Notes: a model not told the origin generated them from the letters alone. Positions 1 through 10,126 are shown, counted from the first letter of the stretch. The stretch is DNA of 35,354 nucleotides from JAKPPT01 sp964630305 (GCA_964630305.1 CAZVTR010000027.1:1-35354), one strand, 5' to 3'. Numbers and translations are program-made.

Positions 1-2266
1 AATATGTCTTCCCATCAACTTTCTGAGGATTTATCTTAACTGGGCCTTGTGCTTCGCCAAAGTTACTTGTTATCTGTGCATTTTTTGAATTTGTTAACAT
101 GGAAAATGCAAAATTACCTTCCCGTAAGATCTTTTCTAATAATTTTTGATTGAGATATGTTACCTCATCCTTTAGTTTACCCTTTGATTGTGATAATGAA
201 ATAACTTCATACTCTATATCACATTTTTTATCCCCAATGTATATTTCTCTTGTAGTTTTCTTTACATACTTACTTTGCTCTGCTTCGGTGAGTAAACCAT
301 AGCTCTTTGCATCCTGCAGCAAACCTATGGTATTTTTCATCGCCTGTACTCTCGTTTCGAGGGTCTCGTTGCCGTTGTTCTGTGCTGCTGTTTCTGCCCG
401 CTGCTCGACATTATAGTATTCGAACACATCATTGTAACCGGCTGCTTTTGCTTCTTCCCGCAATGCTGTGAGCTTTGCATCAAGCTCAGCTTTTTCTTTC
501 TCCCACTTCTCCTGGCATGCTTTTTGTGCCTCTACTTGTTTTTCAGGCAATGTTTTATTAAGATCTGTAAGTGTAAAATCATATTTACTTGGATCTTGTG
601 ACGGCTCTACAATTTCTTTTTGCGGCATACTTGTTGATGAAACTTCTTGTTTCTGCTCTTCCTTTGCTTCCTTTACCACCGCCTTGCTCACGTTTCTCGT
701 TTCCTGTTTAATGCTTTCTTTTGTATCTGTTCCGTCAATGAGCATCGCACCGTTTCCGCTTCCGCGTGTTTTCTTTTCTGGCTGCTCTTTTGGTTCTTGT
801 TCTTTTGTTGGTTCGCCTGACTTTTTATCGTTTGTATCTGCTTGTTTCCCTTCAGCAAAGGCATCGTTTACCAAACCATCGTCTTTGATCATGCCTGCGA
901 GCTCTGCCCCCGGTTCTTTCTCTATCAGCGTGCGGGCTGAGGCTTTCTCTGGAGCACCTGACTGGGCGAGAACCTTATCGACTGTCCCCGTTCCTGCAGC
1001 GGGGGTATCACCATCCTGGCTGTCGTCATCATCTCTGCGCTTGCGCTTTGCCTTGGGCTGTTCGATGTAGAGTACGATGAGCTCTGCGGGGATCGGCAGC
1101 CTTTGTTTACTGTTTGTACGTTCTCTAACTTGTTCCATTTTATTTTGTTCTACCATGAGTTTGGTGGGTTGTAAAGGGTTATCTGCATCGGGAACAACGG
1201 TGTCAGCCGAGGCATGGTCCATGAACCGCTTGCTCTCTCGGTAATCTTCTATTACTTCGCTCATGCTCCGCACGGGTATGTGGACGGCTTCATAGGTCCT
1301 CGCCAGTACGCGGGCGTCTTCGGCAAGAAGTCCTCGTTCTGCTGTCGGGGATGCAAGCTCAGCCTTTGCGGTTTGTATCCAGTTCGATTTTTCTGCTGTG
1401 AACTTTGCATAGAGCGCGAGGGCTGTGCTGTCCGGAGCAAGATCGGGATGGAAGTATCCTGCTCGGTAGTATGCGTCATCGCTCTCTTTCGCATGCTGTG
1501 CGAGCGCTGCGCGGGCGGTTTCAGAGAGGAGTGCTTCAGTCTCGGTGAGATATGAAAGCCCCTGTTCTATGATTTGCTTCATGCCTGCATCTGCTCCGGC
1601 ACAGACAGCGAGCAACGCTTCACTCTCGTTGCTGCTTGCTGCACTTGACGCTGAGAGCCAGGCTGATCGGGCTTCCTCGGTGTCAAGCGCTGTTACCATG
1701 CTCAGCACGGTCTCGTCGGTTCCCACAATCGCGCTCCGCTCGGCTCGATCAAGTACAACAGCGGTTTCGAACGTGGTATCGCGCCGGCCAGTGAGCATTC
1801 TGGCAGCTTCTGTGGTAGGAGCATAGCGGGCGAGCTCGGGATATCGTGCTGCAAGCAGTTGTGAATCTGCCTCAGCAGTGAGCGCACGTGCTGTATCGCT
1901 CTGCATGAGGGTTTGGTAGCGAGCCTGTTCTTTTTGTGCATCGACACCAAAGAAGCTTTCGATGAGGCGTTCGGCATATGCTCGTTCAAACTCCTCCTCT
2001 ACTCCAGCAAGGAACATGTCCCGTCCTGCAAGGTCAATTGCTGCGCTCTCCCAAACAGCTCGGATCTCTGCAAGCCCTTCCTCGCTCCGCTTGAGCCAGT
2101 CATCGGCGCTTGCGCTCTCTGCATCAATGCGTTCTATAACGCTCATCACTGCATGCTTTTGCTTCACCGTGAGCGGCATCCGCTGGGCAAATACATTCCC
2201 AAAAACACAGTTCCATGCCACGACAAGGGCAAGGACTTGCTTAAGTTGTCTTTTTATGGATTTCAT
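1..2266 (-). CDS. Large exported protein of unknown function, 3' end beyond the window
   Basis: The reverse strand is open from an ATG at 2266 to the left edge: 755 codons, no stop. The ATG follows AAAGGAGTATCAACA, a strong ribosome binding site. An in-frame ATG at 2284 lies upstream of that site and is less likely. The N-terminus is a signal peptide (KR-rich start, hydrophobic LALVVAWNCVF, probable cleavage after NVFA). Next come about 350 residues of Ala/Glu-rich, probably helical sequence. A charged low-complexity linker follows, with KRKRRDDDD and many K, E, P and Q between roughly residues 400 and 560, and then a segment predicted to be coiled coil. I recognise no domain. Base composition is uneven: sampled 60-bp blocks in the first half are 52-58% GC, most later ones 27-45%, and the neighbouring efflux genes about 35%. 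Export is well supported. Function and final length are unknown. Confidence 0.8.
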   Translation of the reverse strand, partial: MKSIKRQLKQVLALVVAWNCVFGNVFAQRMPLTVKQKHAVMSVIERIDAESASADDWLKRSEEGLAEIRAVWESAAIDLAGRDMFLAGVEEEFERAYAERLIESFFGVDAQKEQARYQTLMQSDTARALTAEADSQLLAARYPELARYAPTTEAARMLTGRRDTTFETAVVLDRAERSAIVGTDETVLSMVTALDTEEARSAWLSASSAASSNESEALLAVCAGADAGMKQIIEQGLSYLTETEALLSETARAALAQHAKESDDAYYRAGYFHPDLAPDSTALALYAKFTAEKSNWIQTAKAELASPTAERGLLAEDARVLARTYEAVHIPVRSMSEVIEDYRESKRFMDHASADTVVPDADNPLQPTKLMVEQNKMEQVRERTNSKQRLPIPAELIVLYIEQPKAKRKRRDDDDSQDGDTPAAGTGTVDKVLAQSGAPEKASARTLIEKEPGAELAGMIKDDGLVNDAFAEGKQADTNDKKSGEPTKEQEPKEQPEKKTRGSGNGAMLIDGTDTKESIKQETRNVSKAVVKEAKEEQKQEVSSTSMPQKEIVEPSQDPSKYDFTLTDLNKTLPEKQVEAQKACQEKWEKEKAELDAKLTALREEAKAAGYNDVFEYYNVEQRAETAAQNNGNETLETRVQAMKNTIGLLQDAKSYGLLTEAEQSKYVKKTTREIYIGDKKCDIEYEVISLSQSKGKLKDEVTYLNQKLLEKILREGNFAFSMLTNSKNAQITSNFGEAQGPVKINPQKVDGKTY

Positions 2267-2271
2267 TGTTG

Positions 2272-2414
2272 ATACTCCTTTCATGGTTTATTTATGTGCA
2301 AATGTGATTACTATTAATCTTTACATCATTGCACCGATTACTTTGTGTGACTGTTTATACAGTCCTGTTTTTTCTGCTATGGGTCCATGGCATACTCCTT
2401 TCGACGGTTTATTT
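2272..2414. repeat. Imperfect direct repeat of about 22 bp, two copies 120 bp apart
   Basis: On the plus strand the copies are at 2272-2293 and 2392-2414. Both read ATACTCCTTTC, then 2-3 differing bases, then GGTTTATTT. On the minus strand each supplies an AAAGGAGTAT ribosome binding site. The left copy serves the large exported-protein gene. The right copy lies inside the last codons of the second RND permease and is followed by ATG and, three codons later, a stop. The intervening 110-bp gap between the genes also holds a 6-bp inverted repeat (GACTGT-TTAT-ACAGTC, 2349-2364). The duplication suggests that a short segment was copied or inserted between a permease end and a leader that once abutted. 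Confidence 0.6.
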
Positions 2415-5400
2415 TTACGCCAATATAGCAATGTGCAAACACTGGCAAAAACATAATCGTAAACAGGCATGATGCTGCCACACCCCAGACGCTTGTAAAT
2501 GCAAAAGCACGGAATACGGAATTAGCTTCACCCTTAAGAAAAAGCATGGGGAGGGATCCGGCTATTGTTGTCAGTGTAGCAGCAAGCAGTGTAATGAGGC
2601 GCTCTTTGAGTGCCTGCGAGCATAATTTTCTTACTGTATTGCTTTTATTTGTATACAGTTTCGGAAACGTCTTGACAGCACTGATGATACATTCATGCAT
2701 AATAACTCCTGCATTTACTACCATGCCTGCAGCAGCTATAAATGAGCAGACAAGTGCTGGGTTTAAGGAAGATCCCTGCACACTGAGAAAAATGACAGGC
2801 ACTGCAAGTGATGGCGGTATTACAAGCATAATAACACAAGCATCTTTCCATGAATTTGCAATGATAGTGAGCACTAACAATATGCCGACAAATGCTGCAA
2901 TAAAATAATAACTGCCTTCTTTTAGCTTAGATTCTTTAAGTATCGCTTCTCTGTCAAATTGAACACTATATCCATGAGGAAGCCGTAATTCCTCTGATAT
3001 TTTCATAATGGCATTATTTATATTCATAGGGCTTAAAACAGGTGTTTCAATTGATATAGTCATAGTGCGTTTTCTGTCGGTTCTATATATTTTCGCAGTA
3101 TCATAAACTTCTTTGATGAAACCAAGTGTTTTTAACCCTGTTTCACCATGAGGTGCTAATGTTTTTAAAATATCACTACGCTGCGGGTCATGAGATCTAT
3201 ATACGCCAAGACGCACATCTATCTCCTGATCGCTTTGGATTTTTTTATATAGCACAGGATTATACAGACTATAACGTAAAATATCACCAAGATAGGAAAA
3301 TCCTGTGCCATACGCAGCGAGCTTTGCTCTATCGGGCTGATATATTAGTTCCGGTGCTCCCTCCTTAAAATTGAGCACAACATCACTTACAAATGACAAA
3401 CTGGAACAAAGACTTGCCAGCTTTCGAGCATAAAATTCGCATTTTTCAGTTTCATCTCCCTGTATTGAAACCTGCCATATTCGCTTATTTGTTTCATGCA
3501 TTTCTGTCCACAAAAATACGGATGCTGTTGAAAGCGCTCGTATTTTTTGGATAATTGCATCCCTCTTATAACGATGCATATCATACACAACCAATAGGGT
3601 ACCATAGCCGCGGAATGCACAGGTCTGTACTGATTCAACGCCTTCAATATCAAGTATCTTTAAGCTCACACTGGCAAGAAATTCATCAACAATATCTATT
3701 GCTGTCCCAGATGCAAGTTCAGCATGAACCGGTATAGTTCCTTCAAAATCAGGCATAGTAGGATCACGTTCAATAAAAACAAGCGCAGCAATTGCGGTTC
3801 CGACAATGATTACTACAATAGAGAGTAATATTTTTTTATTGCTGATGAATCTGGTTAACATATAAAGCAATATTTTTTTGCCTAGTCTTTCAAGATTATT
3901 TTTCACTTTTCGCACTTTTTCTGCATATGGAAATAATGCCTGTTTCTTTATATGATTATTTTCTGTTTTATATACATATGTTTTTTTTGCAAGAGCAACT
4001 AAAAATGGAGGAATAAACAGTATGCCGCCAAGCAATGCTATGAGATTTACTCCAGCAATTGCACATGCGGTTCGCTGAACGCCATATCCAAATTCTGTGT
4101 ATACCATAAGCGGTGCAAGCGCAATGACAGTTGTTAAAACACCGCCTGCAAGCGGCGGGAATAGTTTTTTAAGCCTGATAGCTGCTGATGCAGGTGTTTC
4201 CATAGTGCCTGCTTCTTCGATTAGGAGCAATATTGCATCAACAGCGCAGCCGGTTCCCGATACAATACCGGCAAGCACCCATGTATCAATTGAAAATTTC
4301 AAGAGTACAAGCAAAGCAAGTGTTATAATGATTACAATCGGTATAAATGCAGTTCCCAGCACTGCAAGCAGAAAAGCATGATTGCTTTTTTTATATAGTG
4401 TTATAAAAAATACTCCTAAACCTACAAGCACCATTCCTGAAAGCACAGCATTTACCATAGCATTGAGAGATTCCTGTGCTTTTTCTCCGGCATCGGTAAG
4501 AATAGTAAATGTGAATCCTTTTTGTTCCCATTTTTTTAATGCGGCCTTAATGCGATGTGATAGCTCAATAAGGCTTGCATTTCCAGTCTTTTTTATTGCA
4601 AGAACCATACAGTGTTTCCCATTTACTCTGGAAATGGAGTCCGGCTTTCTTTCCTGCTTATTAATTACAGCAAAATCACCAAGGCGTACTATATTATTAT
4701 CAGTTCCAGGAACCCATGCAAGCTTTAGCTCATTGATTGTTTTATATCTGCCTTCGACTACAATAGGAATTCGACAGGATCCTTCTGTTAGATACCCGGC
4801 TTTTGTAAAGGTATCATTTTCTGCAATAGCAGTACCAATATCGATAATAGTCTGAGGCGTTAATGCAGTTTTATCTTCTATTATATCTAGTTTAATTTCA
4901 GGAATACGAATCCCGTATATCTCAACATCACCTGCTCCATTAATTTTTTTGAAATCGGGCTTTAGCTCTTTATCTAAGACATAAGAAACATCAGGAATAT
5001 TTTCTGCATAAATTGCAGCCGTAAAAACAGGAAAATCATCACTTGAAGCAAGAGCAAACTCGGGGCGCTGAACCGATTGTGGCAATGTTTCATACACACG
5101 GTACACCGCTTCACTTACTTTTTCATACATATCAGAATCTTTTTGATTTGCGTTAAAAATAACAGATATTCTTACTGTACTATATTCTATTGATGTAACT
5201 ATTTCTTCACATCCTTCAATTCCAGAAACAGAATTTTCAACTGGAATGGCAATTGTTCTTTCCAATTCTCGTGCATCAACACCGTAGTGCCTGATAGTTA
5301 CTTCTATTAAGCGGTTATTTGTTAGCTCGCCAGTGCTGAATTGTGCTTTTGTCACTATAAAAATTGAAATGAAACATATAACAATGAGTAGTGCGGCTAC

Positions 5401-5430
5401 GCTTACAATTCTTTCTATCCAGCACTTCAT
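2377..5430 (-). CDS. RND-family efflux permease, second subunit
   Basis: An inner-membrane RND (AcrB/HAE-like) transporter of 1017 residues, close to the usual length of just over 1000. It shows TM1 (about residues 8-27), a large periplasmic porter region, a bundle of membrane helices around residues 325-480, a second porter half and a final helix bundle. In TM4 the segment FSIDT...GCAVDAILLLIEE aligns without gaps to the AcrB proton-relay helix. It retains the first Asp (D398) and has Ala at the second, as I recall for CusA-type pumps. In TM10 the Lys of AcrB is replaced within GMVVNAG. The ATG overlaps the stop of the upstream permease by 4 nt (ATGA), so the two are translationally coupled. 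They may form a mixed trimer, as MdtB and MdtC do. Substrate unknown. Confidence 0.9.
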   Translation of the reverse strand: MKCWIERIVSVAALLIVICFISIFIVTKAQFSTGELTNNRLIEVTIRHYGVDARELERTIAIPVENSVSGIEGCEEIVTSIEYSTVRISVIFNANQKDSDMYEKVSEAVYRVYETLPQSVQRPEFALASSDDFPVFTAAIYAENIPDVSYVLDKELKPDFKKINGAGDVEIYGIRIPEIKLDIIEDKTALTPQTIIDIGTAIAENDTFTKAGYLTEGSCRIPIVVEGRYKTINELKLAWVPGTDNNIVRLGDFAVINKQERKPDSISRVNGKHCMVLAIKKTGNASLIELSHRIKAALKKWEQKGFTFTILTDAGEKAQESLNAMVNAVLSGMVLVGLGVFFITLYKKSNHAFLLAVLGTAFIPIVIIITLALLVLLKFSIDTWVLAGIVSGTGCAVDAILLLIEEAGTMETPASAAIRLKKLFPPLAGGVLTTVIALAPLMVYTEFGYGVQRTACAIAGVNLIALLGGILFIPPFLVALAKKTYVYKTENNHIKKQALFPYAEKVRKVKNNLERLGKKILLYMLTRFISNKKILLSIVVIIVGTAIAALVFIERDPTMPDFEGTIPVHAELASGTAIDIVDEFLASVSLKILDIEGVESVQTCAFRGYGTLLVVYDMHRYKRDAIIQKIRALSTASVFLWTEMHETNKRIWQVSIQGDETEKCEFYARKLASLCSSLSFVSDVVLNFKEGAPELIYQPDRAKLAAYGTGFSYLGDILRYSLYNPVLYKKIQSDQEIDVRLGVYRSHDPQRSDILKTLAPHGETGLKTLGFIKEVYDTAKIYRTDRKRTMTISIETPVLSPMNINNAIMKISEELRLPHGYSVQFDREAILKESKLKEGSYYFIAAFVGILLVLTIIANSWKDACVIMLVIPPSLAVPVIFLSVQGSSLNPALVCSFIAAAGMVVNAGVIMHECIISAVKTFPKLYTNKSNTVRKLCSQALKERLITLLAATLTTIAGSLPMLFLKGEANSVFRAFAFTSVWGVAASCLFTIMFLPVFAHCYIGVKINRRKEYAMDP

Positions 5431-8400
5431 GTATTCCTCTTTGCCAAGAATGTTCTGAATATCACTGGATATATAAAAACAGCAATAATTGAAGAAACGG
5501 TTAGACCTCCTAAAACAGCGAGAGCCATGCTCTTTTGTGTTCCACCGCTTAGTATCAAAGGTACTAAAGCAATGATCGTTGTTAAGCTGGTTCCAGTAAT
5601 TGCTCGTATCCGTTCTAATGCGCCATTGAATGCCGAAAAAACAGCATTCCTGGATCGCTCATACTTTTGTTTGCTAATTTCAAATAGTACAATCGCATTG
5701 TTTACTGCTGTACCAAACAGCACGACCATTCCTAGAATAGACCCAGTATCAATTCCGCATTTACCCATTAGCAAGAACGGCGCTGCACCGGCAAGCGCAA
5801 AGGGTATTGATAATAAAATAATAAGGGGAAGAATAAACGACTCAAACTGAGCAGTAAGCACTAAGTATAGTACAATACCGACGCACAAAAGCAGCACAAT
5901 CATTGTTTTGATAAGCTCAGTTTTATTTTGAACGTCAAGATCTGTTACCCACGCAAGTTTCTTTTCTATACTGCTGACAGCTTTTTGGGCATTTTTTGTT
6001 ATGCCGGTAAGTGAAATATATTGAACATCCGATCGATTTGATCGGATATACAGAGCAGGTTTTTGCTGTATCTCAATGTTACCGAGCAACGATGTATTTA
6101 TTACTTTATCTTCCTTAATGAATACAAATGATTCTATATCGTTTTTTGAAAAACCAGCAAGCGCTTTTTTAGATTGAACACGAATGTCGCACAATTTTCC
6201 TCCAAGCTCTATTGTTCCTGTTAATAGTCCTTGCGTTGCAGCATTCAAAATAAGAGCGGTACTGCTCGAAGAATAACCAGACCATGCCATTCTGTATCTA
6301 TCTGGATAGAATATTGCCTGCCAGGCTTTTTCCGACGGATACTTACGAATATTTTCCTCTGCAATTCCACTCTTTGCCAGCATGGCTGCAATTTCTCTCA
6401 TGCGCCGTTCAGTGATGTCAGGATTATCGCCCCGGATTTCAATACCATGAGCATAATTTGACACAAGAAGCTTTTTTACAGCATCTTCCGGCTCGTGTAT
6501 TGAATATGAAAATCCTCCCATCGATGCAAGATAGGTATTTGTAACTGCATAGGCTGTTTGAATATCAATTTTTTTATTAATAGTACATACCAGTGTAATT
6601 GTATGAGCGTTCCATGCAGGATTTGTCCGTGCTTCCATATCATCAATTTCAGCACCTGCTCGAGCGCTTATACCGGTAAATAATTTATTATTATTTGTAG
6701 TGCTATTTGCACGCATCATGCTATCAGAAAGTTCATATAATCCTTTTGAAATTGTTTTTGCTGTTTCAAGCAGAACAGTACTTCTCGTTTGAGGAGCAAG
6801 CGTAATTTCAATAATCACGCGAGAATTCTTTTCTTGTGGGAAAAAATCGATTCGCAAAAATGGGAAAATCAGGACTCCAATAAAGCAAATAATAGAAAAA
6901 ACAAAACCATATCGCAGAGGCTTTCGCATGACATATTTTAAGCATCTTGCATAAATGGTTTCCAGCTTGTTGTTTGTATTTATTTTACTATATTTTAATA
7001 ACTTAAAATTGTTACTGGAAGTAATACTATTCCATAACGCTGGTACTGCTGTAACTGAAAATATCCAGCCTGTTATGAGCGCTCCTGAAAGTCCCAGCGC
7101 AAGATCTCCATACAGTTTTCCAAGCACACCAGGTATTGCAAGAAGCGGTAAAAATACTATAACTGTAGTAATAGTACTTCCAAACGTACTCCCCGCAGCG
7201 CTTTTTGCTGCAGCCGCTATTTCTAATTGAGATATAGGTGCATCGGGGCAGCAGCTCCGCTGTTTTTGAATAATTGCCGATAGTACCACAACTGCATTAT
7301 CAGTTATCATGCCTATCGCCAGCGCAATACCGCCCAGGCTTAAAATATTGAGCGTACATCCAGCAGCTTTAAGCACTAAAATGCCGCCTGCAACCGAAAC
7401 CGGTATTGATACTGCAGCTATAAACCCCATAACCGGAACAGAAAACAACAATAACAAAACTAGAATAACTGCTCCAGCTCCAATACCAGCTGAAACAGCA
7501 ATTGAGGTAAGGCTCTCCTTAACTGCATCTACTGTATTGCCAATTTCAATAATTTCAACATCATGATGCACCTGTAAAAAATTGCTTATTGCCTGGTTTA
7601 CCGATGTGTGGACAGAAACTGGATCAGCTCCGTTCTGCCTGTACACTGCAACTTGAGCACACTCTTTACCATTATAAAGCACCAGGCTGTCAGGTTCTTT
7701 TTCTGCAAGTACAATATCAGCAATATCCTTTAAGGCAAATTGTCCATGCTCATTGTTGATAATGATAGCACCAGCCTCCTCTACTGAGCGAACCCTACCT
7801 TTTGCAGAAACAACAAGTTCCCGCATGCCTTCTCTGATTTCGCCAGCAGGTACATCAGCATGTGCTTCGGTAACAGCTTGCGCAATATCAGTTATACTCA
7901 TACCTCGAGCTAATGCTTTGCTATCATCAACATTAATATGAAGCTCTTGCTTCCTGCCACAGGAAACAAGTATCTGGCTTACTCCCGGTACTTTCTGAAG
8001 TGCACTGCGGACGTATTCCTCGGCAATGTTTCTTGTTTTTACAAGATCTCCGTCATGAGTAAAAACCGCATACTCTATGAGCGGAACATCATCAGGCGCG
8101 GCAATAATTCGTGGACGAAGCGCATCCTGCGGAAGTACAGGATATACGGTATCAAGTATTTCCCGTACACGAGACCGAATCGATATAATGTTCTCCTGCC
8201 AGGAAAAGTCAAGTCTGATAAGCGCTGTACCGTCGCGAATCAAACTTGTAATAGATCGTAATCCCCTCAGCGATGCTAACGCATCCTCTAAGGGAAGCAC
8301 AATCAGAGTGCGAATTTCTGATGCAGGAAGCCCCTGCATGCCTGCTTCTATGAGTATCTCTGGCAAAATGACAGGAGGAAGCCGCGTAAGAGGCATTGAG

Positions 8401-8489
8401 GTTACCGCAAGCATTCCGGCAAGCAGTATCACACACACAATGGCAACTGTGCTTACCGGCCTCCTCACAGAAAGCTGTATTAATCCCAT
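5427..8489 (-). CDS. RND-family efflux permease, first subunit
   Basis: A 1020-residue RND transporter with a typical start (LSVRRPVSTVAIVCVILLAG, TM1) and the PLTRLPPVILPEI segment that begins the first porter domain. TM4 reads GGIALAIGMITDNAVVVLSA. D397 matches the first relay Asp of AcrB, while the second position is Asn, which is common in non-enteric HAE pumps. TM10 contains FGTAVNNAIVLFEI, with Asn replacing the AcrB Lys. It is clearly different in sequence from the permease that follows, so this is an old pair and not a recent duplication. The start lies 10 nt inside the end of the upstream Ig-like lipoprotein gene, and its own stop overlaps the next ATG. It should use the proton gradient to drive export through the adaptor and TolC-like protein encoded upstream. 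Substrate cannot be read from the sequence. Confidence 0.92.
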   Translation of the reverse strand: MGLIQLSVRRPVSTVAIVCVILLAGMLAVTSMPLTRLPPVILPEILIEAGMQGLPASEIRTLIVLPLEDALASLRGLRSITSLIRDGTALIRLDFSWQENIISIRSRVREILDTVYPVLPQDALRPRIIAAPDDVPLIEYAVFTHDGDLVKTRNIAEEYVRSALQKVPGVSQILVSCGRKQELHINVDDSKALARGMSITDIAQAVTEAHADVPAGEIREGMRELVVSAKGRVRSVEEAGAIIINNEHGQFALKDIADIVLAEKEPDSLVLYNGKECAQVAVYRQNGADPVSVHTSVNQAISNFLQVHHDVEIIEIGNTVDAVKESLTSIAVSAGIGAGAVILVLLLLFSVPVMGFIAAVSIPVSVAGGILVLKAAGCTLNILSLGGIALAIGMITDNAVVVLSAIIQKQRSCCPDAPISQLEIAAAAKSAAGSTFGSTITTVIVFLPLLAIPGVLGKLYGDLALGLSGALITGWIFSVTAVPALWNSITSSNNFKLLKYSKINTNNKLETIYARCLKYVMRKPLRYGFVFSIICFIGVLIFPFLRIDFFPQEKNSRVIIEITLAPQTRSTVLLETAKTISKGLYELSDSMMRANSTTNNNKLFTGISARAGAEIDDMEARTNPAWNAHTITLVCTINKKIDIQTAYAVTNTYLASMGGFSYSIHEPEDAVKKLLVSNYAHGIEIRGDNPDITERRMREIAAMLAKSGIAEENIRKYPSEKAWQAIFYPDRYRMAWSGYSSSSTALILNAATQGLLTGTIELGGKLCDIRVQSKKALAGFSKNDIESFVFIKEDKVINTSLLGNIEIQQKPALYIRSNRSDVQYISLTGITKNAQKAVSSIEKKLAWVTDLDVQNKTELIKTMIVLLLCVGIVLYLVLTAQFESFILPLIILLSIPFALAGAAPFLLMGKCGIDTGSILGMVVLFGTAVNNAIVLFEISKQKYERSRNAVFSAFNGALERIRAITGTSLTTIIALVPLILSGGTQKSMALAVLGGLTVSSIIAVFIYPVIFRTFLAKRNT

Positions 8490-10126
8490 ATTATATCGTT
8501 ATTGTTTGTTACTGCATCATAGGTCACAATAATAATTCCAGGTTCAGTTGTTTCATTCCCAAGACTATCTTCAACGCCAGGAACAAAGTACAGCTTGAGC
8601 ACTCCAGCTTTTCCAGTATTGCCGATAGTTCCGTAAATAAATATTCTTTTACACGACTCCCACTGAGGAACGGGAGCATATTGAGAATTTGGAGCAAACG
8701 GATTTGTCTGCGGCGGTGTGAGTGTTACCTGTGAAATTGAAAACTCAAGCGAGTTTGAAGCATTTTCAAAGTAAAACCTGGGTATAATGCTTCCTGGTTT
8801 TAATTCAGCTCCCTCTGCTGTTTCAAAATAAAATTCAATGATATAAGAACCAGTTTTTTGAGGACGATTAATAAAACCTCCAACGGATGTTATAGGAACA
8901 CTAGGATCATTAGTATTATTTTCATCATCAAATGTTTCGATTTTGGGAATTATAATTTTTTTAAACAGTTCTTCTGTACTTACCACATATACACATGTTG
9001 ACCATGGATAAGTAAATAAGTTATTGCTTCTTTTTTGTATTGTTATGCGCATGCCCTTTAAAGTTGGGGGTTTTGAATATGCAGCATTAGCATAAATTGC
9101 TGTTTGATACATGCGCTGAATTTTTTTACCAGATTTATCTTTAACTCCCGGATAGAGTGTCACAAAAAATTGACTACCCCATTTTGGTTTTTTAATAGGT
9201 TTGAACTCTATAACATCTGACCACGACTCTGTTGTTATACACTCATAACTGGTTCCATCAGGAAACAGCAATAAATTTTGAACTTCAAAAACATTGACAG
9301 GTCTATCGAATATAAATATAAAACTGTCTCCTGTACCACACTCGGTATTAAATGTACTCTGTCCAGCCTCTCCAAACATGAGTGGGAAAATGCCTTTGCT
9401 TGTTTTACGCTCAATTGCAGTAAGTACCGGAGGAAGACTATCCTCTGTAGTCTTAAAATCCCAGAGGTACTCGTAGCCCATTTCATTCCCTTCTCTGTCC
9501 TTAATTGTTTTTTTTATTGTAACATGGTAGGTAGTATCTGGTTTCCACTGTGCAAGCGGCGTAAAAACTAAAACCGACGGGATGCTTCCATGGTTCCAGT
9601 AACCGGGAATATCAGGCTGTATGGTTATATGCTCAACAGCAGAAAGCACATCCATGGCTTTTGAGAATCTTATAACTAGCGAAGCTGTTTCTCCTGTAAC
9701 AACACACTGCTGCCCTGGATTTGTTCCCAGCACAGTGGGGCGTGTCCTGTCTGCTTTTGTCCTAAAAAATCCCACAAAATCATTTTCAAGATTTTTGCCG
9801 CGAACGTTAGCAGCATCTCGCTTGATTAGAACAGCATACTCATGACCTGGCTGCAACGGATAACAGGGACGCACCTCCAGTGTTGTATCATTCCAGGTCA
9901 ATACAGCAGGAAGGCGCTCGCCGTCACAGAATAAATAAAATGCTTTTTCAGTTTTGGCCTTATCAGGAATCGATGTAAAGGTGATACTAATACTAACATC
10001 AAGTGTAGCTTCTCCTTCACCTGGCTTCCATTCGCTTATTGCAAATGCTTCAGGGAATAGCAAATTACAGCTCATTAAAACAGCAATTATAATAAATATA
10101 CTTAAATATATATAACACTTTTTCAT
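8480..10126 (-). CDS. Ig-like (SbsA/Big_5-type) lipoprotein of the efflux operon
   Basis: A 548-residue protein with a lipoprotein signal (hydrophobic stretch ending VLMSC, Cys at about residue 20). It contains several successive beta-sandwich repeats of the SbsA Ig-like type. The clearest carry the F-S-x-x-M-D core (VIRFSKAMDVLSAVEHITI) and a terminal Y-x-V-x-I strand followed by K-D-x-x-G-N. Further repeats start near FIFIFDRPVNVFEV and in the C-terminal third (PGVEDSLGNET). Such domains usually act as extracellular or periplasmic scaffolds. The ATG overlaps the stop of the upstream Ig-like gene by 1 nt (TAATG), and the gene overlaps the first RND permease by 10 nt, so all three are probably made in fixed ratio. 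I know of no RND pump with such a component. An accessory or surface-exposed part of the pump is inferred. Confidence 0.82.
   Translation of the reverse strand: MKKCYIYLSIFIIIAVLMSCNLLFPEAFAISEWKPGEGEATLDVSISITFTSIPDKAKTEKAFYLFCDGERLPAVLTWNDTTLEVRPCYPLQPGHEYAVLIKRDAANVRGKNLENDFVGFFRTKADRTRPTVLGTNPGQQCVVTGETASLVIRFSKAMDVLSAVEHITIQPDIPGYWNHGSIPSVLVFTPLAQWKPDTTYHVTIKKTIKDREGNEMGYEYLWDFKTTEDSLPPVLTAIERKTSKGIFPLMFGEAGQSTFNTECGTGDSFIFIFDRPVNVFEVQNLLLFPDGTSYECITTESWSDVIEFKPIKKPKWGSQFFVTLYPGVKDKSGKKIQRMYQTAIYANAAYSKPPTLKGMRITIQKRSNNLFTYPWSTCVYVVSTEELFKKIIIPKIETFDDENNTNDPSVPITSVGGFINRPQKTGSYIIEFYFETAEGAELKPGSIIPRFYFENASNSLEFSISQVTLTPPQTNPFAPNSQYAPVPQWESCKRIFIYGTIGNTGKAGVLKLYFVPGVEDSLGNETTEPGIIIVTYDAVTNNNDIIWD

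Noticed and set aside
468..1070. Plus-strand Ser/Phe-rich open frame
   Set aside because: It is the antisense of the exported-protein gene, which is open over 755 codons with a signal peptide and ribosome binding site.
2349..2364. GACTGT-TTAT-ACAGTC hairpin as terminator of the efflux operon
   Set aside because: The T-run is on the plus-strand side only; in the direction of the operon no T-run follows.
1962..2456. Plus-strand open frame spanning the intergenic gap
   Set aside because: It overlaps two convincing minus-strand genes, has low-complexity Ser/Ala composition and no family features.
5427..8489. Loss of one of the two TM4 aspartates in each RND permease, as a sign of an inactive pump
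   Set aside because: Ungapped alignment keeps the first Asp in both proteins. The second position is Ala in one, as I recall for CusA, and Asn in the other, common in non-enteric pumps. So both may be active.
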